The notes beneath the pieces were generated by a model, which worked only from the letters and a program-made list of their open reading frames with translations, ran no database searches and had not been told where the DNA came from. A stretch of DNA of 64,000 bases. It comes from Porticoccus sp002341315. GTDB lineage: Bacteria; Pseudomonadota; Gammaproteobacteria; Pseudomonadales; Porticoccaceae. The stretch lies in the NCBI RefSeq assembly GCF_047634355.1, contig NZ_JBLIAL010000012.1; one strand, written 5' to 3'. This document shows positions 26,643-35,617 of the stretch, one piece after another. Position 1 is the stretch's first letter. Each line of letters begins with the position of its first letter. The translations under genes were made by a program, and so were the position numbers.

Positions 26643-27041
26643 TCAGTCCTCCCCGGAGGAATCTGTATCCGTATGCCGCGCCTTGTCCCGGTTGACCGCG
26701 TAATCAATGAGCGAAGACAGCTCCTGGGCACGCCGGCCAGTGAGATCGAAAATAAAGCGCAATTTTGGCACAATTCGCAGCAACATGCGTTTGGCCAGCA
26801 ACGTCCGCAAAAATCCGGCCGCACCATTCAGAACCTCGGCGGCTTCACGACTCTCATCAGCAGACTCGGCCCCGACCAGGTTAACGAACACCTTGGCACT
26901 GGAGAGATCCCGGGAAACCTCCACGGCAGTAATATTGACCAGCCCCAAACGCGGGTCCCTGACCTCGTCGCGGATCAGTTGTGCCAGCTCACGCTGCAGC
27001 GCATCTGCGACTCGATCATTGCGGGTAAATTCTCTAGGCAT
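26643..27041 (-). CDS. rbfA: ribosome-binding factor A
   Basis: 132 residues of the RbfA KH-like fold: REFTRNDRVADALQREL, VRDPRLGLVNITAVEVSRDL, then FVNLVG and LRIVPKLRFIFD. RbfA helps mature the 16S 5' end and cold adaptation. It sits between infB and truB with short gaps. Confidence 0.96.
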   Translation of the reverse strand: MPREFTRNDRVADALQRELAQLIRDEVRDPRLGLVNITAVEVSRDLSSAKVFVNLVGAESADESREAAEVLNGAAGFLRTLLAKRMLLRIVPKLRFIFDLTGRRAQELSSLIDYAVNRDKARHTDTDSSGED

Positions 27042-27062
27042 ATCGGTTTGGCGTCAGCACAA

Positions 27063-29612
27063 TCAGAGCTGGCGCGCAACTTCCCTGATCTCGTAGACCT
27101 CAATCTGATCGCCGGGTTTGATATCGTTATAGTCTTTCACCCCGATACCACACTCCACACCATTGCGCACTTCGTTGACGTCATCCTTGTAACGTCGCAG
27201 CGATTCCAGCTCACCCTCATAAATGACGATATTGTCGCGCAACACCCGAATACGCTTATTGCGATGGACTGTACCTTCAATCACCATACAACCCGCTACC
27301 GCGCCAAACTTGGGAGAACGGAAAACATCGCGCACTTCAGCAATACCGGTGATGACTTCACTGCGCTCCGGTGTCAACAACCCACTCAAGGCCTGTTTTA
27401 CATCATCCAACAGGTTGTAAATGATACTGTAGTAACGCAGATCGACCTGCTCCTGCTCCACCAGTTGGCGGGCGGCCGTATCGGCACGAACGTTAAAACC
27501 AAACACCACAGCACCGGTGGTAATGGCCAGGTTAATATCGGACTCGTTGATGCCACCGACACCGGAAGCCACAACATTCACTTCGACCTCATCAGTACCA
27601 ATATCCGCCATGGCGGAAAGAATTGCTTCCAGGGAACCCCGCACGTCGGCCTTCACCATCACCGGGAGAACACCCTTTTTGTCCTGTGATTCAAAGGTCG
27701 CAAACATATTTTCCAGTTTGGCGGCCTGTTGCCGGTTCACACGGTCCTGACGGGTTTTATCCTGACGCATTTCCGCCAATTCGCGGGCCTTGCGTTCATC
27801 TTCGACCACCAGAAACTCTTCACCGGCCGCCGGCGGCATATCAAGACCGAGAATCTCTACCGGTATTGATGGCCCCGCTTCAACAATCGGTTTACCCGCC
27901 TCATCGACCATCGCGCGGATTTTGCCGACACTTTCACCAGCCAGCAGTAAATCGCCCTTGCGTAAGGTGCCCGACTGCACCAATGCCGTCGCCACCACAC
28001 CTCGACCTTTTTCCAGTCGCGATTCAACGATGACACCTTTGGCCGGAACATTGCGGGATGCCTGCAATTCCAACAGTTCGGCCTGTAGCAATACGGCGTC
28101 CAACAAATCATCAATGCCATCACCAGTGTGGGCCGAGACTTTTACAAACTGCGTATCTCCACCCCACTCTTCCGGAATAACATCCTTGGCAGACAGTTCA
28201 TTCGTGACCCTGTCCGGATCCGCGCCTTCCTTGTCCATCTTGTTAATGGCAACCACGATAGGCACACCCGCAGCGCGGGCGTGCTGAATGGCTTCCACGG
28301 TTTGCGGCATCACGCCATCATCCGCAGCCACCACCAGAATCACCACATCGGTACTGTGAGCACCACGGGCGCGCATTGCCGTGAAAGCAGCGTGACCGGG
28401 CGTATCCAGGAACGTGACCATGCCCTTGGGCGTATCGACATGATAGGCGCCGATATGCTGGGTAATTCCCCCGGCTTCGCCGGAGGCGACTCGGGTTTTT
28501 CGGATATGGTCCAGTAGTGAGGTTTTGCCGTGGTCAACATGGCCCATCACCGTGACAACTGGCGCACGGGGTTCCAGCTCCTCTGACACATCGGCCTGCA
28601 GCGCCCGGATCAACTTTTGTTCTATCTCATCGTCTGAAACCGGCACCGGGTTGTGCCCAAGCTCCTCCACCACCAATGTGGCAGTATCCTGATCGATTGG
28701 TTGATTGATGGAGGCCATGGTCCCCATTTTCATCAACTCCTTGATCACGACTGCAGCCTTTACTGACATTGCCTGGGCCAGATCACTGACCGTGATTTGT
28801 TCGGGAATCTCCACATCGTGGATAATCTTATTGGTGGGCTTTTTAAATTTGTGCTTGTTCTCAACCTTGATGGGAACCGATATACCTGAACGCAACCGGG
28901 GTTTTTTCTCCCCAGCAACTTCCTCAACTTCCTCAACAACCGCTTTCAGCAAATCTTCTTTCTTGCGCTTCGGATCTTTGATGGCACCCCGTTTTTTCGC
29001 TTTTTTCGGTGCCTCTTCAGAATCATCGGCTGCGTCATCGTCCTTGACATGTTTTTTCACATGCTTGGGGGCGTCTACGGGCTGATCGACCAGCTCAGGA
29101 GGTAACGGCTCGACTGTTGAGGGCGCAGATTTGCGTTCTTCTTCAGCCTTGCGCTGATTTTCCTGCTCAAGGCGAGCTTCCTCTTCTGCCTTGCGGCGTG
29201 TCTCAATGGCAGCCTGCCGCTTCACTTCCGGATCATCAACAACCGGAGAAACCGGCTCAACGACGGACTCTGCTGCAACTGACTCTTCCTGCTCAGATGG
29301 AGCTGCAACCTCTTCCTCATTTGCCCGCTTGACATAGGTTCGGGTTTTGCGAACCTCCACATTAACTGTTTTACGGCCGGCACCCGTTTTGAGCGTACTG
29401 ACCGTCTTGCGTTTCAATGTGATTTTTTTGGGGTCGCGGGACTGCTCACCGTGCAAGCCTTTTAAATAGGCCAGCAGCGTCTGCTTTTCCTCATCACTGA
29501 CACTTGCGTCAGCAGAGTTGTGAGGCAAACCGGCCTCCTGCATTTGACTCAGCAGGCGGTCGACGGATGCTCCGACAACCTTGGCAAGTTCGCTAACAGT
29601 GACTTCAGCCAT
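27063..29612 (-). CDS. infB: translation initiation factor IF-2
   Basis: 849 residues. An IF2-N domain (1-50) is followed by a highly charged linker rich in lysine and glutamate. The GTPase domain has GHVDHGKTS (P-loop), DTPGHAAF (switch) and NKMD. The C-terminal domains bind initiator tRNA. IF-2 brings fMet-tRNA to the 30S subunit; the tRNA itself is encoded at the head of the same block. The first ATG (29612) gives a standard IF2-N start. Confidence 0.98.
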   Translation of the reverse strand: MAEVTVSELAKVVGASVDRLLSQMQEAGLPHNSADASVSDEEKQTLLAYLKGLHGEQSRDPKKITLKRKTVSTLKTGAGRKTVNVEVRKTRTYVKRANEEEVAAPSEQEESVAAESVVEPVSPVVDDPEVKRQAAIETRRKAEEEARLEQENQRKAEEERKSAPSTVEPLPPELVDQPVDAPKHVKKHVKDDDAADDSEEAPKKAKKRGAIKDPKRKKEDLLKAVVEEVEEVAGEKKPRLRSGISVPIKVENKHKFKKPTNKIIHDVEIPEQITVSDLAQAMSVKAAVVIKELMKMGTMASINQPIDQDTATLVVEELGHNPVPVSDDEIEQKLIRALQADVSEELEPRAPVVTVMGHVDHGKTSLLDHIRKTRVASGEAGGITQHIGAYHVDTPKGMVTFLDTPGHAAFTAMRARGAHSTDVVILVVAADDGVMPQTVEAIQHARAAGVPIVVAINKMDKEGADPDRVTNELSAKDVIPEEWGGDTQFVKVSAHTGDGIDDLLDAVLLQAELLELQASRNVPAKGVIVESRLEKGRGVVATALVQSGTLRKGDLLLAGESVGKIRAMVDEAGKPIVEAGPSIPVEILGLDMPPAAGEEFLVVEDERKARELAEMRQDKTRQDRVNRQQAAKLENMFATFESQDKKGVLPVMVKADVRGSLEAILSAMADIGTDEVEVNVVASGVGGINESDINLAITTGAVVFGFNVRADTAARQLVEQEQVDLRYYSIIYNLLDDVKQALSGLLTPERSEVITGIAEVRDVFRSPKFGAVAGCMVIEGTVHRNKRIRVLRDNIVIYEGELESLRRYKDDVNEVRNGVECGIGVKDYNDIKPGDQIEVYEIREVARQL

Positions 29613-29641
29613 CAGTATTCCTCAATTCATCGCCTGTTCGT

Positions 29642-31132
29642 TTAACTGTCGCTTTCATCGGCGAACCAGGGGGCACGTGCAGTCATAATCAGCTTGGCTG
29701 CCCGCTCTGCGTCCATGTTCTCAATATCCAGCAGGTCTTCCACAGCCTGCTCAGCGAGATCCTCCATGCTGCTAATCCCATGTTTAGCCAATGTATGCGC
29801 CAACTGATCGTCCATACCTTCCATTTCCAGCAAATCAGTTGCGGGACCTGACACCCCCTCCTCGGAGGCCAGCGCCATCGTCAGCAACGCGTCCTTGGCA
29901 CGGGCACGCAGTTCTTCAGCTACCTCTTCATCAAACCCATCGATGCCAGCCATCTCATCCAGAGGAACATAGGCAACCTCCTCGATAGAGGTGAATCCCT
30001 CATCAACCAACACCATCGCGACATCTTCATCAATGTCCAGGCGACTCATAAAGGTTTCCACCAGTGAGCTGGACTCTTCCTGCTGCTTAACCTCCGCCTC
30101 TTCGACAGACATTACATTGATTTTCCAGCCAGTCAGTTCAGAGGCAAGACGGACATTCTGCCCGTTACGACCAATGGCCATCGCCAGCGTCTCTCCAGCC
30201 ACCGCCACATCCATTGAGTGCGTCTCCTCATCAACGATGATCGACTCCACTTCTGCAGGAGCCATGGCATTTATCGCCAGCTGGGCGGGGTTGTCGTCCC
30301 ACAGTACGATATCGATACGTTCGCCATCCAGCTCATTGGATACTGCCTGAACACGCGCACCACGCATACCGACACAAGCACCAATCGGGTCGATTCGACC
30401 GTCGTTGGTCTTCACAGCAATTTTCGCACGCGACCCGGGGTCTCGCGCCGCGCCGCGGATTTCAATCACTTCCTCGGCAATCTCCGGCACTTCAATACGG
30501 AACAGCTCAACCAGCATCTCATTGCATTTACGGCTCAGAAAAAGCTGGGGACCACGGCTTTCGGAATTAATTTCCTGAAGAATCGCACGCACCCGGTCGT
30601 TGATTCGAAAAACTTCCCGCCCTACCAGTTCTTCTCTCGGCATAACGGCTTCAGCATTGTTACCCAGGTCAACAATAATACTTTCGCGGGTCACTTTTTT
30701 GACGCTGCCACTTACCAGCTCACCGAGCTGATCACGGTATTGTTCCACCACCAATGCGCGTTCAGCATCGCGGACTTTCTGGACAATGACCTGCTTGGCC
30801 GTTTGGGCAGCAATACGGCCAAAACCGATATTTTCCACCTGCTCTTCAAAGGTATCACCAGCTTTAAGACCCGTATCTTTCTCATGGGCTTCTTCGAGCG
30901 TGAACTGAGTGCCGAGCTCCGCCAGCACATCATCAGCGACCACTTCCCACCAGCGGAACGTTTCATAGTCACCGGTGGCGCGATCAATGGTTACCCGAAT
31001 GTTGGAATCCTCGTCATAGCGTTTCTTGGTCGCCGTGGCCAGGGCCTGCTCAATGGCCTCAAAAATAACCTCTTTGGACACACCCTTTTCATTAGAAACG
31101 GCTTCCACCACCATCAAGATTTCTTTATTCAT
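29642..31132 (-). CDS. nusA: transcription termination/antitermination factor NusA
   Basis: 496 residues: N-terminal RNA-polymerase-binding domain, S1 domain (about 135-200), two KH domains (about 210-345) and two acidic C-terminal repeats, as in gammaproteobacterial NusA. NusA modulates pausing, termination and antitermination. It lies between rimP and infB in the normal order, 29 bases before infB. Confidence 0.98.
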   Translation of the reverse strand: MNKEILMVVEAVSNEKGVSKEVIFEAIEQALATATKKRYDEDSNIRVTIDRATGDYETFRWWEVVADDVLAELGTQFTLEEAHEKDTGLKAGDTFEEQVENIGFGRIAAQTAKQVIVQKVRDAERALVVEQYRDQLGELVSGSVKKVTRESIIVDLGNNAEAVMPREELVGREVFRINDRVRAILQEINSESRGPQLFLSRKCNEMLVELFRIEVPEIAEEVIEIRGAARDPGSRAKIAVKTNDGRIDPIGACVGMRGARVQAVSNELDGERIDIVLWDDNPAQLAINAMAPAEVESIIVDEETHSMDVAVAGETLAMAIGRNGQNVRLASELTGWKINVMSVEEAEVKQQEESSSLVETFMSRLDIDEDVAMVLVDEGFTSIEEVAYVPLDEMAGIDGFDEEVAEELRARAKDALLTMALASEEGVSGPATDLLEMEGMDDQLAHTLAKHGISSMEDLAEQAVEDLLDIENMDAERAAKLIMTARAPWFADESDS

Positions 31133-31154
31133 TCATTCAGCCTCGCAATCGCCC

Positions 31155-31613
31155 TCAAAACCGGGGAACGACATTCGCCTTTTCAATGCTATCCAGGGGA
31201 AAGAGATATTCATGATCGTCAACAATCAACAAAACATCCTCGCCCTCCACGCCATTCAGACGGCCCTTGAAATTCCGTCTGCCTTCATGGGGAAATCTCA
31301 GCCGCAAGGCCACATCTTCCCCAATATACTTTTCAAACTGATCCAGCGTATATAAAGGCCGGTCCATGCCCGGAGAGGAAACCTCTAAAGTGTACTCCCC
31401 GGTAATCGGATCCTCTACATCCAACTGACTGCTGACCTGGCGGCTGACTTTTTCACAGTCTTCCACTGTCACACCGTCACTCTCACGCTCAATGTAAATA
31501 CGTAGCATCGCATTGCGACCTGATGACAAATACTCCAACCCCCAAAGTTCACAACCCATTGCGTCCACTATGGGCGCAATCATCGCGCGAAGGGTTTCCT
31601 CTTTTGTCGCCAC
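31155..31613 (-). CDS. rimP: ribosome maturation factor RimP
   Basis: 152 residues: ALRAMIAPIVDAMGCELWGLEYL-type N-terminus and an Sm-like C-terminal half (TGEYTLEVSSPGMDRPL). RimP acts in 30S assembly. The start is put at the GTG at 31613, with GAGAG a few bases before it. An in-frame TTG at 31634 would add seven residues but has no ribosome site. First protein gene after the tRNA-fMet gene, behind two terminator-like hairpins. Confidence 0.94.
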   Translation of the reverse strand: MATKEETLRAMIAPIVDAMGCELWGLEYLSSGRNAMLRIYIERESDGVTVEDCEKVSRQVSSQLDVEDPITGEYTLEVSSPGMDRPLYTLDQFEKYIGEDVALRLRFPHEGRRNFKGRLNGVEGEDVLLIVDDHEYLFPLDSIEKANVVPRF

Positions 31614-31636
31614 TGTAATCTCTCGGTTTCCCAATC

Positions 31637-31657
31637 AAAAAATGGGCACAAAGCCCA
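31637..31657 (-). terminator. second of two terminators between tRNA-fMet and rimP
   Basis: TGGGC/GCCCA stem with a five-base loop (31643-31657) and six A on its left, read as U on the minus strand. It lies 24 bases before the rimP start. Confidence 0.65.
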
Positions 31658-31677
31658 CTTCATCAAAACCACTTAGC

Positions 31678-31698
31678 AAAAAGCCCCTAAAAAGGGGC
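31678..31698 (-). terminator. first of two terminators after tRNA-fMet
   Basis: GCCCCT (31683-31688) pairs with AGGGGC (31693-31698) around AAAA, with five A on the left (U-run on the minus strand). It lies 56 bases after the tRNA 3' end. Confidence 0.75.
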
Positions 31699-31753
31699 CC
31701 TTCGGCTGCGCCTTGTCCTGACGCATGGTACCAGCAGTACCGATACCAGAATT

Positions 31754-31830
<77 letters not shown>

Positions 31831-31832
31831 TC

Positions 31833-31906
31833 AAAAAACGCTGACCTTAACGGCCAGGAGACTGAGCATGTCTCTTTCACCTTGCCAGCTCATAACCTCT
31901 GGCAAG
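31833..31906 (-). promoter_or_regulatory. three-hairpin leader before tRNA-fMet
   Basis: On the minus strand there are three hairpins in a row. The first is CTTGCCAG with CTGGCAAG (8 bp, 31881-31906). The second is GAGAC with GTCTC (31858-31874). The third is CTGGCC with GGTCAG plus CG and six U (31833-31857), directly before the tRNA 5' end. The first arm could also pair with the last stem. It could be a processed tRNA leader or a small RNA of about 105 bases ending just before the tRNA. Confidence 0.5.
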
Positions 31907-31943
31907 CCCCCAAGCTGTCAAGTGACTGCTTCAAGGGCCGTGG

Positions 31944-31972
31944 ATTATAGGGGCGACACACCATAGGGTCAA
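31944..31972 (-). promoter_or_regulatory. sigma-70 promoter for the tRNA-fMet/nusA block
   Basis: TTGACC, 17 bases, TATAAT on the minus strand, followed by a GC-rich stretch (CCACGGCCC) typical of growth-controlled stable RNA promoters. Start site would be near 31937, about 107 bases before the tRNA. Confidence 0.85.
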
Positions 31973-32216
31973 GGGGGAAACACGGCTTTGTTGTGCTCTC
32001 TACTGATTTCCCTGCAAGGAACTTTCACGTCAAGGCAACACACTCCAGGTATGGCTGAATTCCCGGGCAGCGACATCGGCCAGCAACCACAGAAGCTCTT
32101 GCCCAGGAAAAAACGTTCGACAGCTGGAGGGGCTCCGCAGCAGATCGCATCAATTAAGCCCCACTTAATATTAGGGTCGTACAGTTACACTTCCACATCC
32201 AAAAAATTGCCGCCAA
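31973..32216. other. intergenic gap, tRNA-fMet promoter to phosphoethanolamine transferase
   Basis: Together with the leader and promoter this is a 386-base gap. No open frame of interest was found. It holds the PmrA-like box described separately near its right end. Confidence 0.6.
32153..32169 (+). promoter_or_regulatory. PmrA/BasR-like box at an eptC-like gene
   Basis: ATTAAG, five bases, CTTAAT, that is, two TTAA cores seven bases apart, matching the published BasR/PmrA pattern HTTAAK-N5-HTTAAK. The right half sits 16 bases before a TACACT (-10-like, 32186-32191), in the -35 position, 48 bases before the ATG. Binding is an inference. Confidence 0.55.
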
Positions 32217-33965
32217 ATGACTGACTTTCCGAAAAAACATCCGCTTCTCTGGGCCTATCTTTTTGCGGCTTACTTTTCACTCAGTTACCACATTCCCATT
32301 TATGCGACGGGCATGGCTGGCTTCATAGGATTGCGCGAAACCATTTTGATGAGCCTGATGTGGCTCATCCCGATACTATTAGTACCCAGATATACCCGGC
32401 AACTATTGGCGCTCAGCGGTCTGATCATGTTGCCGGCAGCGATCATCTCGGTATTCTATTTCATTATCTATGGGCAGGAATTTTCCCAGAGCGCGATTTT
32501 TATCGTTTTTGAATCGAATGCTGCCGAGGGCAGTGAGTTTGTTGTTTCTTATTGGCAATGGTGGTTTATACCCGTGCTGATACTGTTCACAGCTGTACCT
32601 ATATGGATGTGGCAACAAGCTCGACCGGTAGCCGTCGGCCATCGCAAACGCTTAGCTTATGCCGCTCTTTTTATACTCATTCCCTTTTTTCCATTTATCA
32701 GCACAGCGCTGACCGAGGAAGATAGCACTCTCAACGATGCGGTTTACCACCAGATGAAGCGGATGGAACCCGCAGCACCCTGGAACCTGATTGTCGGGTA
32801 CGCAAAATATCAGCAGCAGATGGCGAGCATGACAGCCCTGTTGGAAAAAAATCGTCAGGTACAACCTCTCAAAAACCTAAAGTCGAAAGTTGCCACCTTG
32901 CCCGATACAGTAATTCTGGTGCTCGGTGAATCAACCAATCGTCAGCGCATGAGCCTGTACGGTTATCACCGGCCGACAACGCCCCACTTAGATGCTTTGC
33001 AGGCAAACAATGAGCTTATGGTTTTCACTGATGTAATAACACCCCGGCCCTATACCATAGAAGCACTGCAACAGATTCTGTCATTTGCCGACGCTAAAAA
33101 CCCGGGTCTGTTTTTTACCAAGCCAAACCTGTTAAACATGATGCGGCAGGCCGGTTATGATATTACCTGGATTACCAACCAGCAAACCCAGACTCGCCGC
33201 AACACCATGCTCACCACGTTCTCACAGCTGGCTGACCACCAGGTCTACCTGAACAATAATCGGGAACAGAACGCCAACCAGTACGACGAAGTTGTACTGC
33301 AACCCTTTGCAGAGGCCCTGGAATCCGGCGCAGCCAAAAAGCTTATTATCGTTCACCTGCTGGGCACACACCGTGCCTATGAACACCGTTTTCCCGAGAC
33401 CTACAATCACTTTACTGACAGCAGTGGTGTCCCGGAGTGGGTAACACCAAATCTTGTTGAAGATTACAACAACTACGACAACGCCATACTCTACAATGAT
33501 GAAGTCGTGTCATCCCTGATTAAGGCGATAGACGGCAAGCACGATAACAGCCTATTGGTATATCTCTCTGATCACGGCGAGGAAGTATACGACTACCCGG
33601 ATAATCTGTTTGCGGGACGCAGTGAAGCCGACCCCACATCGGCCATGTACACGGTACCATTCGTGGTCTGGACGTCCCCGAAATTCAGAGAAGCTCGAGA
33701 TATCGACCAATGGCACAGCGCCACAGACCGCCCCTACTCGACTGCCCATTTCATCCACACCTTTGCCGACATGGTCGGGCTGAACTTTGCGGAAATGGAT
33801 GACCGGGAAAGTTTGATTTCCCGAAACTTTCAGCAGCTGCCCCGCTGGATAGGTGACCCACTAAATGCCCAGTCACTCAAGCATTACAGCGATGTCATTC
33901 AGGATGAAAAATCACCCACTCAAACGGCCGACAGGGTTTCAAAAAATATAAAAAGAGCGTTATAG
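32217..33965 (+). CDS. phosphoethanolamine transferase (EptC/EptA-like)
   Basis: 582 residues. The N-terminal 160 or so contain about five membrane helices; the rest is a periplasmic alkaline-phosphatase-fold domain. The nucleophile region LGESTNRQRMSLYGYHRP and the metal site SDHGEEVYDYP are those of enzymes that move phosphoethanolamine from phospholipid to lipid A or core sugars. The GEST...SLYGY form is closest to EptC (CptA), which acts on the LPS core. The acceptor is not proven. A PmrA-like box precedes it. No strong ribosome site is visible. Confidence 0.85.
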   Translation: MTDFPKKHPLLWAYLFAAYFSLSYHIPIYATGMAGFIGLRETILMSLMWLIPILLVPRYTRQLLALSGLIMLPAAIISVFYFIIYGQEFSQSAIFIVFESNAAEGSEFVVSYWQWWFIPVLILFTAVPIWMWQQARPVAVGHRKRLAYAALFILIPFFPFISTALTEEDSTLNDAVYHQMKRMEPAAPWNLIVGYAKYQQQMASMTALLEKNRQVQPLKNLKSKVATLPDTVILVLGESTNRQRMSLYGYHRPTTPHLDALQANNELMVFTDVITPRPYTIEALQQILSFADAKNPGLFFTKPNLLNMMRQAGYDITWITNQQTQTRRNTMLTTFSQLADHQVYLNNNREQNANQYDEVVLQPFAEALESGAAKKLIIVHLLGTHRAYEHRFPETYNHFTDSSGVPEWVTPNLVEDYNNYDNAILYNDEVVSSLIKAIDGKHDNSLLVYLSDHGEEVYDYPDNLFAGRSEADPTSAMYTVPFVVWTSPKFREARDIDQWHSATDRPYSTAHFIHTFADMVGLNFAEMDDRESLISRNFQQLPRWIGDPLNAQSLKHYSDVIQDEKSPTQTADRVSKNIKRAL

Positions 33966-33966
33966 C

Positions 33967-33988
33967 AGCGCTGACAATCAGCGCTTTC
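33967..33988 (+). terminator. terminator of the phosphoethanolamine transferase gene
   Basis: AGCGCTG (33967-33973) pairs with CAGCGCT (33979-33985), loop ACAAT, followed by a short TTT. It starts two bases after the stop codon. The short T-run makes it moderate. Confidence 0.55.
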
Positions 33989-34136
33989 CAGTTTATTCAT
34001 CGACTTCTATCATCGGGTCTGATCAGATCCGAACAATATTCGTTTTCCTTCCACTGTTGCATCAACATACCGCTGCCAAAAAAGTGATGAAAGGCTTAAT
34101 ATTTATACCCCAGCCTAATTACAGACGGAGAACCGC

Positions 34137-34469
34137 TTGATACCCGCCACAAAAACCCTGGCCATTACCCTGATCATTTCGGCCTCTTTCACACTAACGA
34201 ACGCCTGTACTTGGGTAAAAATACCCCCTGAGGCAGAGCAGGTGGTGCTATTGCCAGCAGATCGGGTCAACCAGTGCCACCGTGTAGGCCAGATCAACAG
34301 CAGCGTGAGAGCAAATTTAATCGGCTCCATTGCCCGCAATGCCGACAAGGTGCGCAACGAACTGGACAACCTCGCCCGTCAGCAGGCCCTCCAAATGGGA
34401 GCCAACACCATTGTTCGCCAATCAATTGTCAGTGGCAAAGGTACCTACATCGCCTATGGTTGCCCCTGA
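34137..34469 (+). CDS. DUF4156-type small lipoprotein
   Basis: 110 residues. The TTG start has GGAG six bases before it. A signal segment ends in LTNAC (C24), a somewhat non-standard lipobox. The mature part resembles DUF4156: a WVKIPPEAEQV start, a VGQINSSV segment, then LARQQALQMGANTIV and a final GTYIAYGCP. It is probably an envelope lipoprotein of unknown function. It lies between the phosphoethanolamine transferase and the agmatine genes without close linkage. Confidence 0.75.
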   Translation: MIPATKTLAITLIISASFTLTNACTWVKIPPEAEQVVLLPADRVNQCHRVGQINSSVRANLIGSIARNADKVRNELDNLARQQALQMGANTIVRQSIVSGKGTYIAYGCP

Positions 34470-34546
34470 AAGCTTTGATAGGTTTCTAAAAGCCCGGAAA
34501 ATGATGTTAAACAACACCCCAGGATTAAAGTACAGGGCCATCCACA

Positions 34547-35593
34547 ATGACCAACTACCGAGTGCGACTTCCCGCTGAATGGGAGCCACAGGATGCCATT
34601 CAGCTAAGCTGGCCCCATGCCGGAACAGACTGGAAGCCGATCCTGAATGAAATTATTCCGGTGTATGAAACACTGGTCAGGCTCCTCACCGGCGCTGGCG
34701 AAGTCATCATCGCAGTTCCGCCAACAGGACTTAACTCGCTGTCAAAACGGATGTCGCAACTCGGTATCTCAGCTGACAAATTGCAGTTATTCCCGGTTGA
34801 AACCAACGACACCTGGGTGCGCGACTACGGTCCTGTCACGGTCGAGACAGACCACGGACTCTGTCTGCTGGATTATCAGTTCAATGCCTGGGGGAACAAA
34901 CACCCCTGCCAGCTGGATAACGCCCTCACCTCAGCGCTTGTCGAGCTGGGGGCCTATCCGGGAGCGAGTATTCAGAAGCGCACGCTAATCCTGGAAGGCG
35001 GATCCATTGAAACCGATGGCAATGGCACCCTGCTGACCACGGCCCAGTGTCTGCTGAACCGAAACCGCAATCCCTCACTTGACCAGACAGAGATAGAACA
35101 ACAACTCTGCAAAGATCTGGGTGTGAAAAAAATCAACTGGCTACAGCACGGCGCTCTGCAAGGGGACGACACTGACAGTCATGTCGACACCCTGGCAAGA
35201 CTCTGCCCCAATAACGTGATTGCCTATCAGGCCTGCGATGACAAAACCGACAGTCATTTTTCGGAATTACAGCTTATGGCGAACGAATTACAGGGCATGA
35301 CCAGTGCCGATGGCAGCAGCTACCGCCTGATTCCACTGCCCTGGCCCTCTGCAAAATACGATCAAACGGGCCAGCGACTACCTGCCACCTACGCCAACTT
35401 TCTGGTTTTCAACCACCTAGTTATTGTACCTACTTACCGGGATACAAAAGACAGCGAGGCATTGGCGCAACTGGCAAAGGCGTTCCCGGGATACCAGGTC
35501 GAGGGGGTTGATTGCCTGCCGGTTATCCAACAGCATGGCAGCCTTCACTGTATTACCATGCAATTGCCCAAGGGCACACTGAATGCTCATTAA
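34547..35593 (+). CDS. aguA: agmatine deiminase
   Basis: 348 residues of the peptidyl-arginine/agmatine deiminase fold. Catalytic parts are WVRDYGP, LEGGSIETDG, HVDTLARLC and a late cysteine in GSLHCITMQLP. It turns agmatine into N-carbamoylputrescine and ammonia. The next gene carries out the second step, which supports agmatine rather than peptidyl-arginine as substrate. The ATG is set at MTNYRVRLPAEWEPQ, the normal AguA start. Confidence 0.93.
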   Translation: MTNYRVRLPAEWEPQDAIQLSWPHAGTDWKPILNEIIPVYETLVRLLTGAGEVIIAVPPTGLNSLSKRMSQLGISADKLQLFPVETNDTWVRDYGPVTVETDHGLCLLDYQFNAWGNKHPCQLDNALTSALVELGAYPGASIQKRTLILEGGSIETDGNGTLLTTAQCLLNRNRNPSLDQTEIEQQLCKDLGVKKINWLQHGALQGDDTDSHVDTLARLCPNNVIAYQACDDKTDSHFSELQLMANELQGMTSADGSSYRLIPLPWPSAKYDQTGQRLPATYANFLVFNHLVIVPTYRDTKDSEALAQLAKAFPGYQVEGVDCLPVIQQHGSLHCITMQLPKGTLNAH

Positions 35594-35617
35594 TCCATGA
35601 CCCGAGGTAACGCTTCT

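Noticed and set aside
29000..29400. Low-complexity sequence in infB as a repeat or foreign segment
   Set aside because: The charged linker of IF-2 is normally biased and variable; no tandem unit is present.
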